Below, one piece after another: positions 1-8,490 of a stretch of DNA of 64,000 nucleotides. Source of the DNA: DASPGQ01 sp035457705 (GTDB taxonomy: Bacteria; Acidobacteriota; Vicinamibacteria; Marinacidobacterales; SMYC01); assembly GCA_035457705.1 (NCBI GenBank), contig DATIBD010000070.1, positions 1 through 64,000 of the forward strand, read 5' to 3'. Under the pieces are notes generated by a model, which had not been told where the DNA came from, did no database searches, and worked only from the letters and a program-made list of their open reading frames with translations. Every line of letters starts with the position of its first letter. The stretch's first letter is position 1. The position numbers were made by a program, and so were the translations under genes.

Positions 1-160
1 GGACGTCGAACGGCTCGTGGTGACCGACTCGCCGGAAGAAGCCGTTGGCCACGTCCTTCGCTCCGCGACCACGAAGTTCGGTCTCGTTTGGGCGCCGCGG
101 CCGAGCTGGCTCCTGAGAGAGCAGGGCAAGAAAGAAAAGCCAGAGCCAAGTAGCGTCTAA
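1..160 (+). CDS. C-terminal fragment of a LOG-family (TIGR00730-like) Rossmann-fold protein
   Basis: An open frame enters from the left edge (first full codon at base 2) and stops with TAA at 158-160, giving the last 52 residues of a protein. The fragment contains VTDSPEEAV followed by KFGLVWAPRPSWLL and a lysine-rich tail. This resembles the end of LOG/TIGR00730 proteins (nucleotide 5'-monophosphate phosphoribohydrolases), where a (D/T)DSPEEAV helix precedes the C-terminus. The PGGxGTxxE catalytic motif would lie outside the window, so the assignment rests on a short tail and is tentative. The next gene starts 165 bases downstream on the same strand. Confidence 0.4.
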   Translation, partial: DVERLVVTDSPEEAVGHVLRSATTKFGLVWAPRPSWLLREQGKKEKPEPSSV

Positions 161-325
161 CCCGGATCTCCAGCGCGGCGGTTGGCAAATTGTGTTATAG
201 AGCTCGATGAAGCCTACGCCGACTGCCGCGTAGTGACCCCGAGTGAATTCTTCCCACGCCCAGCACCCCTCGGTGTCACCTGGGTTATAGTCCACCTCAC
301 GAGCGGGATGAGAAAGGACGAGCCA

Positions 326-2353
326 ATGAGACTCACCTTCACCTCCATCGGGATCTTCTGTCTCTCGATTACGGCCAGCGCCGAAGTCGTCCGTTTCGAC
401 GTCTCTTCGCGCACCGACCTTCTCGGCGGGAAAGCGCTCGGTCTCGCCGGTGCCTACGAAACGATGCAGGGCAAGGTTTATCTCGAGGTCGACCCCGGCC
501 TCGCACCCAACTTGATCATCACCGACATCGACAAGGCGCCGGTGGGTGGTAACGGTCGCGTTGCCTTCTCGACGGATTTCTATTTCATCAAGCCGAAGCA
601 TCTCGAGCGCGGAAACGGCGCGCTCTTGCTCGAGGTCGGAAACCGCGGAGGCAAAGGGCTCCTTTCCTTCTTCAACCGTGCGGAGGGCAGCCTCGACCCC
701 AAGGGTGCCGCGGAGCTAGGGGACGGTTTTCTGATGGAGGAAGGATTTGCGCTCCTCTGGGTCGGATGGCAATGGGACACACCTGAGGTCGAGGGACGGA
801 TGCGCATGTATCCCGCGGTCGCAACCGACGAGGGAAGGCCCATTCGCGGTCTGGTGCGGAGCGATTTCGTCGTCAGCGAACGCCGCTCAGACCACTCCCT
901 CGCGGATCGGAACCACATCGCCTACCCCGTCGCGGATCCCGACCTGCCGGAGAATGTGATGACGGTTCGGGACGGCGTGGAAGACGAGCGCCGAATCATC
1001 CCGCGATCCCAGTGGCGTTTCGCGAGGCTTTCCGGTGGTGAGATCGTGGACGATCCACGCAGCGTCCACCTGGAAGGCGGCTTCGAGCCGAACCGCATCT
1101 ACGAGATCGTCTACGTTTCCGAGAACCCGCCCCTCGTCGGTCTCGGTCCTGCGGCCATACGTGACGTCGTGGCGCGTTTGAAATACGAAGGGGCAGCGGA
1201 ACTGTCAGTGGGCAGTGATGAGCTCGACCGCGCACTCGCGTTCGGGATATCGCAGAGTGGCCGGTTTCTGAGAACTTTCCTGTATTACGGGTTCAACGAG
1301 GACGAGGCTCACCGCCGCGTGTTCGACGGCGTCATCGCTCACGTGGCGGGCGGAGGCCGCGGGAGCTTTAATCACCGGTTCGCGCAGGCTTCGCGAGATG
1401 CGCACCCCTACTTGAACTTCTTTCATCCCACCGACATCTTTCCTTTCACCGATCGCGAACAGGTCGACTTCCGAACGGGCACCAACGACGGCCTGCTCGT
1501 CTATCAGAAGCCCGAGCACCTTCCCAAGGTCTTCTACACCAACTCCTCCTACGAGTACTGGGGCCGGGCGGCGTCGCTCATCCACACGAGCATCGACGGT
1601 CGCGAAGACGCGAAGCTCATGGACAACGTTCGCATCTACCAGTTCGCCGGGACGCAGCACGGCCCCGTAAGCTTCCCTCCACAAAGGACGCTGGGACAGC
1701 AACCCAGCAATCCCATGGACTTTCGCTGGTCGATGCGGGCTCTGCTCGTCGCCATGGATCGGTGGACCCGAGAGGGGACCGATCCGCCCGAGAGCCAGTA
1801 CTCTCGTATCGAGGACGGTTCCCTCGTCGCCCCGCAGAATCTGAGCTTCCCCGGGCTTCCCGGCGTCTCGGTCAGCGATCGCGTGCACAAAGCTTATCGC
1901 GTCGACTACGGCGAGCGCTTCAAGACCGATGGCGTCGTCACCAAGGAGCCCCCCGAGGTCAGCGGGACGTACCCGATCCTGGTGCCGGCAGTCGATGGGG
2001 ACGGCAACGAGCGGGCCGGCATCCGCCTGCCCGAGCAGGCCGTTCCGCTCGCGACCTATACCGGCTGGAACCTATTCAACGAGGAATCCGGTCCGACCAA
2101 CACTCTTGCGAGCATGCAGGGCTCGTTCATCCCTTTTGCCAGAACCGAGAAGGAAAGGCGGGCAAAGGGCGACCCTCGCCTCTCGATCGAAGCACGATAT
2201 CGAGACCGCGCGCAGTACGTCGGGCGCGTGGCCGAAGCCGCCATCGAGCTCGTCAAGGGAGGCTACCTGCTCGACCGGGACGTCGTTCCCGTGCTCGAGC
2301 TCGCCGGCGAGCACTGGGACTACTTGACGGCTGCACCCGAACGGACGCAATAA
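326..2353 (+). CDS. Secreted alpha/beta hydrolase domain protein (Abhydrolase_10 family)
   Basis: The product is about 675 residues. The open frame extends upstream to 182, but I place the start at the ATG at 326, because AAAGGA lies about 8 bases upstream and the product then begins with a classic signal peptide (MRLTFTSIGIFCLSITASA). The nucleophile elbow GISQSGRFLR sits near residue 309 with Ser309 as the likely nucleophile, in the setting usual for Abhydrolase_10 proteins (G-x-S-Q-S-G-R). A late QHGPVSFPP segment probably supplies the catalytic His. The family is widespread in Acidobacteria and proteobacteria, is presumed to contain secreted esterases, and has no well-defined substrate. 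The neighbour 2358-3812 is convergent, with only four bases between stops. Confidence 0.75.
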   Translation: MRLTFTSIGIFCLSITASAEVVRFDVSSRTDLLGGKALGLAGAYETMQGKVYLEVDPGLAPNLIITDIDKAPVGGNGRVAFSTDFYFIKPKHLERGNGALLLEVGNRGGKGLLSFFNRAEGSLDPKGAAELGDGFLMEEGFALLWVGWQWDTPEVEGRMRMYPAVATDEGRPIRGLVRSDFVVSERRSDHSLADRNHIAYPVADPDLPENVMTVRDGVEDERRIIPRSQWRFARLSGGEIVDDPRSVHLEGGFEPNRIYEIVYVSENPPLVGLGPAAIRDVVARLKYEGAAELSVGSDELDRALAFGISQSGRFLRTFLYYGFNEDEAHRRVFDGVIAHVAGGGRGSFNHRFAQASRDAHPYLNFFHPTDIFPFTDREQVDFRTGTNDGLLVYQKPEHLPKVFYTNSSYEYWGRAASLIHTSIDGREDAKLMDNVRIYQFAGTQHGPVSFPPQRTLGQQPSNPMDFRWSMRALLVAMDRWTREGTDPPESQYSRIEDGSLVAPQNLSFPGLPGVSVSDRVHKAYRVDYGERFKTDGVVTKEPPEVSGTYPILVPAVDGDGNERAGIRLPEQAVPLATYTGWNLFNEESGPTNTLASMQGSFIPFARTEKERRAKGDPRLSIEARYRDRAQYVGRVAEAAIELVKGGYLLDRDVVPVLELAGEHWDYLTAAPERTQ

Positions 2354-2357
2354 CGCC

Positions 2358-3812
2358 CTACTCCCACTTCGGCGCCACGAGACGGCGTTTGCCGCTTCGG
2401 TCGAGCGAGACCCCGGGCTCGTCGCGCTCGAGGCGGTCCCAGAGCTTGCAGGTGACTTCCTTGTGCTTCTGATCGAGCGCCTCGCAGTAATTCGTGAACT
2501 CGCAACGGCGCACCTCCGCTCCCCGCCCCAGGCGGATCTTCTCGAACCAGTCCGGGTCCGCTAGCGACTGCCGGGCGGCCGCCACGATGTCCGCCTCCCC
2601 GTTTCGGAGGATCGACTCGGCGAGCTCGAACGTTCCGATTCCTCCCGAGGTGACGACCGGCGTGTGGTAACCGACTTCGCGAAGCGCCTTTCGGATCGCG
2701 GCGGCATGGGGCCTGTTCCGACCGAAGGGCCCGCGTTCATCCGAGTAGACCGTCGGCATGCATTCGTAGCCGCTCCGGCCCGTGTAGGGATAGGCGGCCC
2801 AGCCCACGTCGGGCTGTTTCGCGTCCTCGAACTTTCCGCCCTTGGAGATCGAGAGGTAGTCCATTCCCGCCTCGGCGAAGCGGACGGCGAAGAATTTCGC
2901 GTCCTCGAGGTCGCTGCCGCCCTCGATGACCTCGTCTCCCAGCATGCGGCAACCGACCACGTACTCTTGGCCGACTCGCTTGCGTACTTCTCCATAGACA
3001 TCGAGTGGGAGCCGCACGCGGTTCGAAAGCGAGCCGCCATAGCCGTCGGCGCGATCGTTCTTCCTGGAGAGAAACGAGGCCATCGTGTAGGCGTGAGCGT
3101 AATGCAGCTCGACACCGTCGAAGCCCGCGCGCTGGGCCCTCTCCGCGGCATCGGCGAAGATCCCCGGCAGGACTCCGGGAAGCTCCCGGATATGGGGCAA
3201 ATGCACGTCGGTCACCCTTTCTCGAGCACCGAATCGGAGGGACTCGAGCTCTCGGTCGTCGAGGAGCTCCTCGCGCTCGCTGAGAGCCTCGCGGACTTCC
3301 TGCTCCGGCGCCGAAAGCCACCGCCGGGATCCCAGGACGCGCGCCAGACTCTCGCGATGCTCGGGGCGTAGCGCGAGGTAGCTCCGAAAGAACTTGTCTT
3401 TGTGCGGGCGTCTCCGAATCGTAAGGAAGTCGATGACTTGTATGAAAAGGCGGGTCTCACCATCGCTCGCGCGTCTTACCGTGTCGACGAGCCGCTCGAG
3501 CCCGGGGACGAAGCGATCGTGTCCGATGCGGAGAAGAGGACCGCTAGGGATGTCGCGAATTCCCGTCGCCTCGACGACGAGCGCCCCCGGTTTTCCGCGA
3601 GCAAAGCGCTCGTACCAATCGAGAATGGCGTCGGTGACGAAGCCTTCCTCGGTCGCTCGCCAGGGGACCATGGCGGGCACCCAGGTACGGCGGCGAAGCT
3701 CGATCGGCCCGATGCGAATGGGGGAGAACCAGAGAGACGTCGCCGCTTCCTCGGCCGTCGGCCATCGGGCGTTCGGCAAGGGGTGGCGGATCCGCTCGGA
3801 TGGTGTCCACAC
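2358..3812 (-). CDS. NADH:flavin oxidoreductase, Old Yellow Enzyme family
   Basis: This is an FMN-dependent TIM-barrel oxidoreductase of 484 residues. The body starts with LWFSPIRIGPIELRRR and AMVPWRATEEGFVTD. The active-site region reads ELHYAHAYTMASFLSRKND followed by RADGYGGSLSNR, the OYE signature. The C-terminus has GGIGTFELAESIL and ADIVAAARQSLADP, the FMN phosphate-binding region. A Cys-containing tail (RRCEFTNYC, later TCKLW) resembles the Fe-S-type subgroup but lacks its full cysteine pattern. The frame is open to 3908, but the GTG at 3812 has GGAG seven bases upstream and a -10-like TATACT just behind it, whereas the first Met at 3908 lies upstream of that promoter, so I choose 3812. 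The substrate is unknown. The gene is divergent from the symporter at 3917. Confidence 0.8.
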   Translation of the reverse strand: MWTPSERIRHPLPNARWPTAEEAATSLWFSPIRIGPIELRRRTWVPAMVPWRATEEGFVTDAILDWYERFARGKPGALVVEATGIRDIPSGPLLRIGHDRFVPGLERLVDTVRRASDGETRLFIQVIDFLTIRRRPHKDKFFRSYLALRPEHRESLARVLGSRRWLSAPEQEVREALSEREELLDDRELESLRFGARERVTDVHLPHIRELPGVLPGIFADAAERAQRAGFDGVELHYAHAYTMASFLSRKNDRADGYGGSLSNRVRLPLDVYGEVRKRVGQEYVVGCRMLGDEVIEGGSDLEDAKFFAVRFAEAGMDYLSISKGGKFEDAKQPDVGWAAYPYTGRSGYECMPTVYSDERGPFGRNRPHAAAIRKALREVGYHTPVVTSGGIGTFELAESILRNGEADIVAAARQSLADPDWFEKIRLGRGAEVRRCEFTNYCEALDQKHKEVTCKLWDRLERDEPGVSLDRSGKRRLVAPKWE

Positions 3813-3833
3813 GCCTACTCTCCGTTCGTCGAG

Positions 3834-3841
3834 AGTATAAT
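3834..3841. promoter_or_regulatory. Overlapping divergent -10 elements between the OYE gene and the symporter
   Basis: TATAAT (3836-3841) reads toward the symporter at 3917, and TATACT (complement of 3834-3839) reads toward the oxidoreductase start at 3812. The two hexamers overlap, so RNA polymerase could probably fire in only one direction at a time. No convincing -35 is visible on either side. Confidence 0.4.
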
Positions 3842-3916
3842 CGCACGCTCTATGGGTGACTCCGCGAGCGACTCCGTGAGCCCAGTCCCCATCCTCGGGG
3901 TAAATCACCAGTAACG

Positions 3917-5377
3917 ATGGCCCTCACCGGCGCCTTCTTCTTCATTCTCTACCTCGCCGTGATGGTCGTGCTCGGTCTCGTCTCGTCTCGCTCGCAGAAG
4001 ACCTCAGCCGACTTCTGGGTGGCGAACCGCGCGATCGGGCTTCCCGTGCTCGTCATGGCCAACGTGGCCGCCATCATGCACGGAGGCTCGATACTGAGCG
4101 GCGTAGCGCTCATGGGAAGCGTGGGAGGCGTGGCCGGACTACCCTACATCGCGTTCGCGGGCGGCTTTGCGGTCATCTTCTTCTCGTTCGCGAAACGACT
4201 GAGGAGCTCCGGGGGCTTCACTCTCCCCGATTACATGGGTGACCGTTTCGACAGCAGATTTTTGCGCGGGTGGAGCGCTCTCATGGTTGCCCTGTCCAGC
4301 GTGATCTATCTCATCGCGCAGATTCGTGGCATGGGCTTCATTCTCGAAAGCCTTCTCGGAATCCCCTTCTTCTGGGGGCTTCTTCTGGGAACCGTCATCT
4401 TCGTTTTCTATGTGGCGCTCGGCGGTCTGCTCGCCGTCATCTGGACGAACGTCGCCCAGTTCGTCTTCATGTGGGTCGGACTTCTCATTATGTTTCCTTA
4501 CGTCCATGAAGCGGTCGGGGGCTGGTACGACGTCATCGACCGCGTCGAGGCCGTGGCCCCCGGATGGACGTCCGTGCGCGGAACCACGTGGTCTCTGGGC
4601 TACCTGTTGTCGTGGAACGTCATCTGGTTCGTGGCGTATTGTACCCGGGTGGAGCTCATCACCAAGATGTACGCAGCGCGGGACCACAAGATAGCGCGCC
4701 GTTCGCTCCCCTGGACGATCCTGATTACGCTCGCCTTTCTGCTCTATGGCAACTTCTATATCGGCGGCGCGGCGAGAGTACTCGTCTGGGATTCGATCTC
4801 CGCGCCCGATCAAGCCTTTCCTACCCTCGTCGGCACGTTGCTTCCACCCGTGCTCGCCGCTCTCGCGCTCACCGGTATCGCCAGCGCCGCGATGTCTACC
4901 ACCGACTCTCTCCTGCTCATGTCGGGCGCCGCCGTTGCCCACGATTTCTTGAGAAAGTGCTTTCACGAACCGAATGGAATCCAAAGAGACGAGACCTACT
5001 ACCTGCGCGCCTCGCGCGTCACCATCGTCGCGGTGGGGCTCGTGGCGTTTCTAGGCGCCATCCCCGAGATCGATTTGATTCTTCAGATCGTCTCTTACGC
5101 GATCGCCATCGTGGGCGCTACGTTCTTTTTTCCTCTGATCGTCGGGCTGACTTCGAGACGGCTGAGCAGAGAAGCGGCGATCGCATCTTCGGTTGGCGGA
5201 TCCTTCGTCACGATTGGCTGGACGTGGGCGCGGCTCGACGGGGCCACCTGGGCACAGGAACTGCACCCCGGGGTACTTGGCTTGGCGGCGGCTGGTGTCT
5301 TGATGCTCATCGTGGGCCTGGCGACGCGACCCGTTGGACGGCAAGCGACGAGCAAGTTCTTCCCCGAGGCAAGCTGA
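3917..5377 (+). CDS. Sodium:solute symporter (SSS family)
   Basis: A 486-residue membrane protein with about 13 hydrophobic segments, of the sodium-coupled solute symporter family. The N-terminal region has the family pattern SADFWVANRAIGLPVLVMAN, followed by a Gly/Ser-rich helix (GGSILSGVALMGSVGG), the expected first unwound helix of a LeuT-like fold. IASAAMSTTDSLLLMSGAAV near residue 325 is the sodium-site helix with the usual Ser/Thr cluster. The substrate cannot be read from sequence. Its stop overlaps the ATG of a 36-residue membrane peptide by one base (TGATG), so the two are probably a translationally coupled transporter and accessory subunit. The next-door OYE enzyme may act on the imported compound, but this is inference. 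Confidence 0.88.
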   Translation: MALTGAFFFILYLAVMVVLGLVSSRSQKTSADFWVANRAIGLPVLVMANVAAIMHGGSILSGVALMGSVGGVAGLPYIAFAGGFAVIFFSFAKRLRSSGGFTLPDYMGDRFDSRFLRGWSALMVALSSVIYLIAQIRGMGFILESLLGIPFFWGLLLGTVIFVFYVALGGLLAVIWTNVAQFVFMWVGLLIMFPYVHEAVGGWYDVIDRVEAVAPGWTSVRGTTWSLGYLLSWNVIWFVAYCTRVELITKMYAARDHKIARRSLPWTILITLAFLLYGNFYIGGAARVLVWDSISAPDQAFPTLVGTLLPPVLAALALTGIASAAMSTTDSLLLMSGAAVAHDFLRKCFHEPNGIQRDETYYLRASRVTIVAVGLVAFLGAIPEIDLILQIVSYAIAIVGATFFFPLIVGLTSRRLSREAAIASSVGGSFVTIGWTWARLDGATWAQELHPGVLGLAAAGVLMLIVGLATRPVGRQATSKFFPEAS

Positions 5378-5487
5378 TGCTGGGACTTCCCCTTTCGAGC
5401 TTCGTCGTCCTCTTAGTCATCCCCGGGCTGATCATCGCCGTGATGTTCTACTACTCGGGGAGGATCAAGAAAGGGACGTGGGATTGA
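5377..5487 (+). CDS. Small single-pass membrane protein, likely symporter accessory peptide
   Basis: A 36-residue ORF whose ATG (5377-5379) overlaps the last base of the symporter stop. It encodes one hydrophobic helix (LSSFVVLLVIPGLIIAVMF) and a positively charged tail (YYSGRIKKGTWD), so the C-terminus is probably cytoplasmic. Small one-helix proteins encoded directly after SSS symporters are known as symporter small accessory proteins. The position, overlap and topology fit that class. Its last 23 bases overlap the 3' end of the convergent aldo/keto reductase gene. Confidence 0.65.
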   Translation: MLGLPLSSFVVLLVIPGLIIAVMFYYSGRIKKGTWD

Positions 5488-6424
5488 GCTCGTGCGGATT
5501 CAGCTCCGCGGCAACCGTGAGCTCGTCCAACTGCGTGACGTTGCGCGCTCCGACGATGGCTCCGGTGACGGCGGGGTGACGGAGTGTCCAGGCGATCGCC
5601 GATGCGGCCACCGTGCAACCGCGCTCGCTTGCGAGTGGTCGCAGACCATCGACGAGCTTCAACGCTCGCGATAGTCGCGGCTCTCTGAAATCCAGGCTCC
5701 TCGTCTTGCGCCAATCCGTTTCCGGCAGGGCGCGAATGCGCTCGGGGGTCATCTTGCCCGACAGAAGCCCGGATTGAAGCGGTGAGTAGACGATGACGCC
5801 GATGTCTCGCTCGGAGCAGTAAGGGAAGAGCTCTTGTTCGGCGTCACGGTTCAGAAGCGAATACGGTGGCTGCAACGACTCGACATAGGCGATCCTTCGA
5901 GCGCGCTCCAGTTGGCTCACGTCGAAGTTGGAGACGCCAATGTGCCGTACCTTCCCCTGTTCGCGAAACCGAGCCAGGGTCTCCCAGCCCTCCTCGAGGC
6001 TCGGCGCCGGGCCGTCGGGCGGGTAATCGGGCCAATGAATCTGGTAGAGGTCGACCGTTTCTACTCCCAGCCGGACAAGGCTTTGCTCGAGCTCGGTGCT
6101 CAGGGAATCGGCGAGAAGGCTGTGAGTGATCTTCTTGTTGGCCCTCCAGCGAATCCCGCATTTCGTAAAAAGGAGAGGGCGCCGAGAAGACGGCAAGTCC
6201 CGAAGAGCGCGGCCCACGACTTCCTCGGCATGGCCGAGTCCGTACACGGGCGCCGTATCAATCCAGTTCATCCCGCTTTCGACCGCCCTGTGGATCGTGG
6301 CAATGGAAGCCCGATCGTCCTGGTCTCCCCACCCGAAGGACCAGCCACCTCCTCCGAAAACCCAGCTCCCGAGGCCGAGAACGCTGATGTCGAGGCCGGT
6401 TCGACCGAGTCGCCGCATCTTCAT
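5465..6424 (-). CDS. Aldo/keto reductase
   Basis: A 319-residue NADPH-dependent aldo/keto reductase with a TIM-barrel fold. The catalytic tetrad is visible: Asp56 and Tyr61 in WIDTAPVYGLGHAEE, Lys88 in LLFTKCG and His130 in LYQIHWPD. The N-terminal MRRLGRTGLDISVLGLGSW and the late IGVSNFDVSQL segment are typical of the AKR11/12-like general stress branch. The cofactor pocket at the C-terminus (AIAWTLRHPAVTGAIVGARN) is intact. No substrate can be deduced. The start codon lies only six bases from the -35 box of the divergent small membrane-protein gene. The 3' end overlaps the symporter accessory ORF convergently. Confidence 0.88.
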   Translation of the reverse strand: MKMRRLGRTGLDISVLGLGSWVFGGGGWSFGWGDQDDRASIATIHRAVESGMNWIDTAPVYGLGHAEEVVGRALRDLPSSRRPLLFTKCGIRWRANKKITHSLLADSLSTELEQSLVRLGVETVDLYQIHWPDYPPDGPAPSLEEGWETLARFREQGKVRHIGVSNFDVSQLERARRIAYVESLQPPYSLLNRDAEQELFPYCSERDIGVIVYSPLQSGLLSGKMTPERIRALPETDWRKTRSLDFREPRLSRALKLVDGLRPLASERGCTVAASAIAWTLRHPAVTGAIVGARNVTQLDELTVAAELNPHELNPTSLS

Positions 6425-6429
6425 TTACG

Positions 6430-6458
6430 TTGACAGACCTCTTTTCGGTTCCTATTCT
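6430..6458 (+). promoter_or_regulatory. Sigma70-type promoter for the small membrane protein gene
   Basis: A perfect -35 TTGACA (6430-6435), a 17-base spacer and a -10 TATTCT (6453-6458) predict transcription from about 6465. The -35 itself contains a TTG that opens a longer reading frame, so naive gene calling would place the translation start inside the promoter. Confidence 0.7.
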
Positions 6459-6483
6459 GAAGAAAACGACATCTGGAGCTTCC

Positions 6484-6690
6484 TTGTATCAAAGAACAGC
6501 ACGACAGCTCATCCTCGCCGTGGCGGGCGTCTACATCGTCATCCTCGGCCTCGTGGAGCTCGGCCGGGGGGCACTGGCCTTCGATCCCGCGGCTGCCAGC
6601 GAGCTCTTACGAACGGTCACGACCCTCGCGAGCCTCTCGGTGGGCGCGATCCTCGGCTTCTATATCGCCTCGCCCCGTCGCGAGGGATAG
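6484..6690 (+). CDS. Small two-helix membrane protein, unknown function
   Basis: A 68-residue protein with two predicted transmembrane helices: ILAVAGVYIVILGLVELG, and a second around VTTLASLSVGAILGFYIA. I start it at the TTG at 6484 (giving MYQRTARQLILAV) because GGAG is five bases upstream and because the longer frame starting at 6430 begins inside a near-consensus promoter. I do not recognise a family. It is monocistronic: the next gene downstream lies on the other strand. A role as a small inner-membrane modulator is possible but nothing shows it. Confidence 0.5.
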   Translation: MYQRTARQLILAVAGVYIVILGLVELGRGALAFDPAAASELLRTVTTLASLSVGAILGFYIASPRREG

Positions 6691-6708
6691 GCCGAGCGAC
6701 GGCGACAG

Positions 6709-6828
6709 CCTTCCACAGAGATTGTGCAAAACCCTGTGGAAAAACTTGTCGAATACCCTGCCGCGCCCGCAAGTAGCACGAGCCACTAACTCTTTGCTGT
6801 GAGTTGCAGCAGCCCTTTTTGTGGAAAA
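6709..6828. other. DnaA-box-like cluster in the 198-bp gap before the second symporter
   Basis: Two copies of TGTGGAAAA (complement TTTTCCACA, one mismatch to TTATCCACA) lie at 6735-6743 and 6820-6828. A third weaker match (TTCCACA, 6711-6717) faces the first copy, forming an inverted repeat TTCCACAG/CTGTGGAA (6711-6718 and 6734-6741). The stretch is AT-richer than the surroundings and is flanked by convergent genes. No dnaA or dnaN gene is nearby, so this is more likely a DnaA-titrating or regulatory site, or chance, than the origin. Confidence 0.3.
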
Positions 6829-6888
6829 GTCGCCCAAGGTGAGCAGAATTCTTGGAGCCTCGCGGCGCTATCGGCTTCGTTTTTTCGG

Positions 6889-8490
6889 TCACCAAAAGAT
6901 CCAATAAAGAGCCGCGGTTGCCGCGATGATTGCGCAACCGCAGAGCCGGACACCGGCCATAGGGGTGGTGTCGATCCGATGGGGCTCCGGCAGCACCATC
7001 GGCATGCTCAACGGCCATTTCCGGCTGATGAGTGCCATAAAACCGACCTGTACGAGAAATGTAATCGCCATGTGATGCAAGAACGCCACATGCGGCAAGC
7101 GCCAAAGCAACGCGGCGTATACGGGGATACCGAGAAGCATGGCTCCGATTGCTGCGCTTGGGGGAGCTCTCCTGACCACGAGGCCAAAGAGGAAAGCAGC
7201 GACGATTCCCGGAGTAATGAACCCCCAAACCATCTGAATGTAAGTGAAAACACCCTCGAAGCCCGAAATCATCGGGGCCCAGAGACAAGCGATCACCCCG
7301 AACACCGCCGTGGCCCATCGACCGACTCGGACGAGCTCGGCTGGTTTCGCCCGGCCGGCGCGATGGCGCCCGTACAGATCCATGGTGAAGATGGTCGACG
7401 CCGAATTGAGCATGGAGTTGAACGAGCTCATCACCGCTCCGGTGAGAGCGGCGAGCATGACACCCCGCAAGTGGGCGGGAAGGATGCGACTCACCAGAAA
7501 GGGGTAGGCGCCATCGGCCTTTTCGATCTGCGGCCCATAGAGCTGATGAGCCATCAACCCGGGAAAGACGATGATGAAGGGGATGAGGAGTTTCAAGATC
7601 GCCGCGAAAAAGATGCCTCGCTGGCCTTCGGCAAGGCTTCGAGCCCCCAGGGTCCTCTGGGTGATGAACTGATTCAAGCCCCAGTAGAAGAGGTTCGGAA
7701 TCCACAATCCGCCCACGAAAACGGCGAGCCAAGGCATGTCGGGGTCGTTCCAGGGAAGGACCGTGTGGAGCTTCTCCTGGTTCGCCTCGAAGAAGCTTTC
7801 CACCCCCCGGTTCCAGTCCCCGTCGCCGATCGTTAGCAAACCCAGGATCAGCACCAAGGCTCCCCCGAGAACGAGCGCCGAGCCTTGGATCAAATCGGAC
7901 CAGACTACAGCCTTTAGACCTCCGTAGATCGTATAAGCGCTGGCTACGACGCCGATCAACCAGATCGAGCTCACGAGCGACCAGGACTCCGCCGTGGCGG
8001 CGTCGAGACCGAACCTCTCAGCGAAGAGAGCGGGAAGATCGAAGATGGCGCCGAGGGCGATGGCGCCGGAGTACAGGACGGTGGCGAGGGCGACCACCAC
8101 GTAGGCAACCATGATGAAGACCGCCATGACCGCCCTCGCACGGGCGTCGTAACGATACTCGAGGAACTCCGGCATGGTGTAGATTCCCGCCCGGAGAAAC
8201 ATCGGCAGAAGCCACCAGGCAACGACCACCAGGGTGACGGCGGCCATCCATTCGTAACTCGCGATCGCGAGCCCCACGCGACCGAAGGCGGAGCCCGCCA
8301 TGCCCACGAAATGTTCGGTGGAGATGTTCGAGGCGATGAGGGACATTCCGATGAGCCACCACCCGAGGCTGCGACCCGCGAGGAAATAGTCCTCGGTCGT
8401 CTTCTCCCGCCGTCCCGCATAGGCGGAGACTCCCACGACGACGGCAAGAAACCCGACGAAGGTGGCCAGGTCTACGAGGCTCAGGCTCAC
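6889..8490 (-). CDS. Sodium/solute symporter, SGLT-like SSS family
   Basis: A 533-residue polytopic protein with 13-14 hydrophobic helices. The N-terminus carries the SSS signature EDYFLAGRSLGWWLIGMSLI followed by ASNISTEHFVGMAGSAF, which is close to bacterial SGLT-type sugar transporters. The sodium-site helix reads ALTGAVMSSFNSMLNSAST, with the two Ser that usually coordinate Na2. The helix WGLNQFITQRTLGARS is also family-typical. A sugar or other small polar solute is likely. I take the GTG at 8490 as start because it overlaps the stop of the upstream TraB-family gene in a GTGA junction. The extra 37 residues of the longer frame would lie inside that gene and are not hydrophobic. Confidence 0.87.
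   Translation of the reverse strand: MSLSLVDLATFVGFLAVVVGVSAYAGRREKTTEDYFLAGRSLGWWLIGMSLIASNISTEHFVGMAGSAFGRVGLAIASYEWMAAVTLVVVAWWLLPMFLRAGIYTMPEFLEYRYDARARAVMAVFIMVAYVVVALATVLYSGAIALGAIFDLPALFAERFGLDAATAESWSLVSSIWLIGVVASAYTIYGGLKAVVWSDLIQGSALVLGGALVLILGLLTIGDGDWNRGVESFFEANQEKLHTVLPWNDPDMPWLAVFVGGLWIPNLFYWGLNQFITQRTLGARSLAEGQRGIFFAAILKLLIPFIIVFPGLMAHQLYGPQIEKADGAYPFLVSRILPAHLRGVMLAALTGAVMSSFNSMLNSASTIFTMDLYGRHRAGRAKPAELVRVGRWATAVFGVIACLWAPMISGFEGVFTYIQMVWGFITPGIVAAFLFGLVVRRAPPSAAIGAMLLGIPVYAALLWRLPHVAFLHHMAITFLVQVGFMALISRKWPLSMPMVLPEPHRIDTTPMAGVRLCGCAIIAATAALYWIFW

Noticed and set aside
6709..6828. Chromosome replication origin
   Set aside because: Only two good DnaA-box-like sites, no clear AT-rich unwinding region and no dnaA, dnaN or gidA nearby.
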